Source of the DNA: Planoprotostelium fungivorum
Lineage: Eukaryota > Evosea > Variosea > Cavosteliida > Cavosteliaceae
Length of the DNA stretch: 64,000 nucleotides
Reading direction: 5' to 3'
NCBI GenBank assembly: GCA_003024175.1
Contig: MDYQ01000103.1
Span: forward strand, 27,562 to 91,561
In this document: piece after piece, positions 60,121 to 64,000 of the stretch
How the letters are laid out: every line of letters starts with the position of its first letter
How positions within the stretch are numbered: the stretch's first letter is position 1
Made by a program: the position numbers and the translations under genes
The notes under the pieces: model-generated
Databases searched by the model: none
Told to the model about the DNA's origin: nothing
The model's input: the letters and a program-made list of their open reading frames with translations, nothing else

Positions 60121-61879
60121 ATGAACGAGAAGAACTTTAAGCTCGTAGAGGGAATCATCAGCCGATCTTATGTCAGTCAAGCTCAACAGGCGTCGCGTCA
60201 GAGAGAGAATCTCTTGACCGAGCTGTTGGCACAGGTATCTGTCTTCACAATAAGTTCGAGCTGATTCATCCTGAACGCTCACAGAGGAGGTTACCAGAGG
60301 AAGGTTGGGATGATTATACCATCCAATGCGTCCTCCGAGATCTCTCACAGATGGACTCCAACAACTTTGTGAGTCCTTCTATTGCATTCATGTTGACACG
60401 AAATGAAGATAGAGAATGTCGGTGTGGGAGACCGAGAGGCCCGAGTTTATTCATCCATCGTTCGCGACAGACACTTTGGTTTGGCTCATGGTCTGGGAAG
60501 AAGTGGCGATCTCCTGGCAGAACAACCTAAAGCTGCCGGCTCTTCTCTCATCTCCAAATTGGCTCATTACCTGGTCAAAGACATTCTCAAGACGTCGGGT
60601 GAGTCACCCTTCCGTTCTCACGTCCACTGATCTAATAAAGGTCTTACGACCGTGAAATCGTGTCTGATCGTACCCATGGCTACGACCATGACGATTGCTC
60701 TCGTTCTCATGTCACTTCGTCAGAAGAAACCAGAGGCTCGATTCGTTTTGTTCCCTAGAATGGATCAGAAGGCTTGTTTTAAATCCATTTACGCTGCAGG
60801 ACTCACACCCATCGTCATTCCCAATGTCCTGCAAGATGATGAAGTAAGATGCATCTCATCATTCTCACCTGCGACCGACCATCTCTTCAGATAAGAACAG
60901 ACCTGGAAGAATTAGAGAGGGTCATAGCAGAGAGAGGATCAGATCAGATCCTGGCTGTATTATCCACGACAAGTTGTTTTGCACCACGAGCACCAGACAG
61001 GTAGACCATCTTCTCGTCATCTCATCGACACAACCGACATACTTCTAGAATCATCGAGATCGCCATCCAGTGTGCCAAATGGGATATCGGTCACGTGATC
61101 AACAACGCGTATGGTCTACAGAGCACGAGATGCAGTCATCTCATCGTAGAGTCCTCAAGGCTTGGTCGAGTGGATGCCTTCGTTCAGAGCACAGATAAAA
61201 ACCTTCTCGTGCCTGTGGGAGGGGCCATCGTCGCCGCATGTTCCTCTCAGGGAGAATCCATTCTACGAGTGTGCCTCTTCTATCCATCATCTTCTCATCG
61301 TCACCAGGAGATCAGTCAGTTGTATCCGGGCCGAGCGAGTGTGTCACCTCTTCTGGACGTGTTCATCACTGCGTTGAGCATGGGTTCGAGTGGATATAAG
61401 TCTCTTTTGAGAGAGAGGAAGGAGATGTTCGAATTTTGCAAGAGTGAGGAGGAAAAGAAGACGGTTGAATAACATGAACAGACAAGATGAGAGAGGTGAT
61501 GGAAAAGTATGGAGAGAAGGTACTAGATACACCGAATAATCCCTTTTCTATGGCTGTGACTCTCCGCAACTACTGTATTGAAGGCAGTGCCACGCACATT
61601 GGTGATCAGTCTTCATTTCATTTGTGAACGATATCAGGATCGAAATTGTTCACTCGGTTTGTATCAGGAGTCAGAGTAGTGGATGGCAAAAGCAGTAAGA
61701 CTATCAACGGAGTGACTTTTGAGGGTTACGAGTCGCACATCGATCGTTATCCCCATCCATATTTCACAATCTCCTGCACGATAGGCATCACAAAAGAAGA
61801 CATAGAGGGATTCATCGAACGATTAGACAAGGTCCTGTCCGCAATCAAAAAGGACAATAAAATAGGAAAAGATTTGTAA
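60121..61879 (+). CDS. SEPSECS: O-phosphoseryl-tRNA(Sec) selenium transferase (SepSecS)
   Basis: PLP enzyme that turns phosphoseryl-tRNA(Sec) into selenocysteinyl-tRNA(Sec). Family blocks: [131 protein letters not shown]. The PLP lysine lies in [19 protein letters not shown] (Lys 61197-61199). Then come [36 protein letters not shown] and [15 protein letters not shown] 60121 matches the usual short N-terminus. About 470 residues, near the human 501. Its presence implies that this organism makes selenoproteins. Confidence 0.96.
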
Positions 61880-62022
61880 AGCGCGGCATCATCTGATGAG
61901 GCAATCTTTGACGAGGGGATAGGATAGTCAACCGAATTAAAAACGATAGTATCCTCTAAATCCAGTCAAACTATTGAAGAGTTCATAATCCGAGAGACAG
62001 ACGCCACTGCGGGATCGTCACA

Positions 62023-64000
62023 ATGTCTTTTTCCAGTGGAGATGTTTCACGTCTAGAAGCCATCACCCTGATATTACTCCTCTCCACTCAGATGATTTAT
62101 GGTATTACAACATCGATCCATCTTTCGATTTATAAGATTGCAGGTGTCTACCCGACCTCGAAAATCATTCGTACACAGTCATTTGTAGGACAAAATTTCT
62201 GTGGTAATGACCCCAATTGCAATACACCTTTCGCCTGCAACAATGGGACGGGCCTGTGGAATAATGGCAGCATTACATGGAAGACTGACGAGAATCAAAT
62301 CGTCGTTCAAATCACTGTAGAGGTTCGGGGGAAATTCAACTGCGCGGGGGAAGGGTGAGTTCCATCGGACATCTCATACTCACATCCGCACTAGAGCTAT
62401 CTTTCTGCACTTGAACAACAAAATGATATTCACACAATCCAATCGGACTAGATCTCTGGGTGAGATCGAGAAGAGACACATCGCATCGGTCTGACGTGAT
62501 GTAGGTGGTCAGAGCGGCTGCAACTGCAGCGATTGCAACACATCCATCCGATACGAAGGTGACCCTCACTCTCACCTCGAACCTCATCCCGACAGGCCCG
62601 ATGACGAACGGACTCTCGGAATACTACAACGGTAAGTCCAACACCGTCCAGATTTCCGCCAATTACACCATCTGCATCAGCGACATCATCGTCACGGTGA
62701 ATTACACCGACAGTGAGTCCGTTCACTCGACGTCACGTGACTCATCCACAGTCTCCTCGCTGAGAAAAGGAATCGTCCTACCCACCTGCGGACCTCTCAC
62801 CGGAGGAACACTGACCAACCTCTACATGGACGTCCCCAACGCCACTGACGTTCCCTTCATGTGCGCCTGGAAGGATCGTGGTGGTTCCATCTACACCACG
62901 GACGACCTCAGCGTCAGCTCGGGTGGTTTCACTTGCATCACACCTCCCGTCCCTCACGCGGGAGACATGGTGAGATGATGTCCTCTACTCTGTCTGATCC
63001 CTTCAGTCCATGGGTTTCTACTTCCCCTTCAGTGATTACTTTGTACCGCTCGAGATCGACTTCATCACGGATCCGGTGAGAACTGACTCTCTTGTTCGAT
63101 TCGACTCATTCGCATCAGTTCTGGACGTTCTACCGTCAGCCCACTCTGTCTCACATTACACTTGGATCTTGTGACAAGCAGAGGGACGAGGTGAGAGACG
63201 TTGGATCCCTTCATCTCAACGAGGCAGGTTATGATCATCGGTGAAGGTTTCGTCAACGGATCCTGTAGGTCACAGATCTGCATATGGAAGAACGGTCCGA
63301 TCATCCTGCAGAAGACCACTGGTCACGTGAGTCTTTCTATTCGACGGGAGGTTGACCCTCTCAGGTACTCAATTCGACGCACTACACCTGCGATAAACCC
63401 GCAACCCTTCCACCGAACGGATCGACCGTCGCCGTCTCTGTCAACACCGAAGTGTTCACCCCACAGACGGTCTCTTACATCTGCCTCGGTGGATCTGGTG
63501 AGTCACATCTACAACGATTCAATCTGACGCGCGAGCAGATCCGAATGAGGAGAAGACGTCACTTCCAGGCTGGCTGTACGTTTTGTTCATCTTTGGGGGT
63601 GCAACGGCGATTGCGGTGGCCATCTTGGCTATATCTCAGCGGCTGTTAGCCAAGAGAAGGGACGGTGAACAGAGAGCCCTCCTGGCTGGACACTTGTCGT
63701 CGGACAACAATCATCTCATCTACCGTAGCATCGAGTTCAGCGCGTTGAAGTGTATGCAGAGGATCGGAAAGGGAACCTTTGGAGAGGTGGGAGGGAAGGA
63801 GCATCGTTGTGATGATGAGATCAGGTGTACAAGGGAATGTGGAATGGAACAGAAGTGGGTGAGTGATCGTGGCATCCACACGTCCATCTTATGGAGGCTG
63901 ATGACGTACAGCGATCAAGTTTCTGACCATGTCCAACATGAATGCAGAATTTCTGGATGATTTCAACAAGGAAGTGTCGATCATGAGGTGAAGGATTTGT
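62023..64000 (+). CDS. Receptor kinase with IPT/TIG-like ectodomain (3' end outside window)
   Basis: ATG 62023 is followed by a signal-like stretch (LEAITLILLLSTQMIYG). The ectodomain has many N-glycosylation sites and IPT/TIG-like segments: LPTCGPLTGGTLTNLYMDV (about 62780) and PTLSHITLGSCDKQRDEVMI, IGEGFVNG (about 63140-63250). A transmembrane helix WLYVLFIFGGATAIAVAILA (about 63572-63631) leads to a basic juxtamembrane segment. The kinase domain then begins (MQRIGKGTFGEVYKGMWNGT, then IKFLTMSNMNAEFLDDFNKE), cut by the window end. A TIG ectodomain joined to a kinase resembles Met/plexin-type receptors in plan, but homology was not tested. Several introns are present; the one near 62356-62510 is uncertain. 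Confidence 0.8.

Noticed and set aside
59863-60348. Long minus-strand ORF covering the SepSecS start region
   Set aside because: Only its downstream part (from ATG 60060) reads as the PIKfyve N-terminus. The upstream part is the antisense of conserved SepSecS exons.

Overview
The window comes from a compact nuclear genome of a unicellular eukaryote. Genes lie on both strands, are split by many short GT-AG introns (mostly about 35-60 bp, often GTGAGT at the 5' end), and are often separated by less than 200 bp. The protein set (FANCI, PIKfyve, INTS9, a USP22-type SAGA deubiquitinase, RPAP2, TBP, kinesin-6, SepSecS, a CEP95-like protein), receptor kinases with Cache or IPT/TIG ectodomains, and bacterial-type trehalose enzymes suggest a free-living amoebozoan, possibly a protosteloid amoeba with centrioles. 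The organism assignment is inference from gene content; no marker sequence could be compared.

Layout. 1-1.7 kb: a 27-codon reading frame, then no gene. 1.7-12.4 kb: FANCI (+), a WD40/coiled-coil protein (-), a Cache receptor with a tyrosine-kinase-like domain (-). 12.7-22.2 kb: metabolism, with a secreted GMC oxidoreductase (+), GH15 hydrolase (-), trehalose synthase (+), and an ankyrin-allantoicase-ureidoglycolate lyase fusion (+). 22.2-33.3 kb: more AT-rich and gene-poor, with a double deaminase (+), an unknown membrane protein (-), a CEP95-like gene (+), retroelement and ORF remnants, and many copies of one short repeat family. 33.3-45.6 kb: kinesin-6 (-), a four-helix membrane protein (-), AFG1 ATPase (+), RPAP2 (-), two small genes (-), TBP (-). 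45.8-64 kb: EBP sterol isomerase (+), PH-CH protein (-), INTS9 (+), USP22 (-), an unknown gene (-), PIKfyve (-), SepSecS (+), and a second receptor kinase cut by the window end (+).

Links between genes. The GH15 enzyme and trehalose synthase are divergently transcribed and could form a maltose/trehalose/glucose module. Allantoicase and ureidoglycolate lyase catalyse consecutive steps of purine breakdown in one chain. PIKfyve and SepSecS start codons are 60 bp apart. TBP, RPAP2, INTS9 and USP22 all act in RNA polymerase II transcription, but their proximity may be chance. Several convergent pairs end 7-27 bp apart, with AATAAA signals overlapping stop codons.

The most unusual feature is a repeated unit found twice (22.18-22.79 kb reversed, 38.72-39.23 kb). 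It has a nearly identical leader of about 75 bp, a different tiny ORF in each copy, and a conserved tail that also occurs alone at several other sites. Also notable are a hAT-like MITE with an 8-bp target duplication, and four introns sharing one internal sequence. Exon boundaries were inferred by eye, so gene spans run from start to stop codon and include introns.
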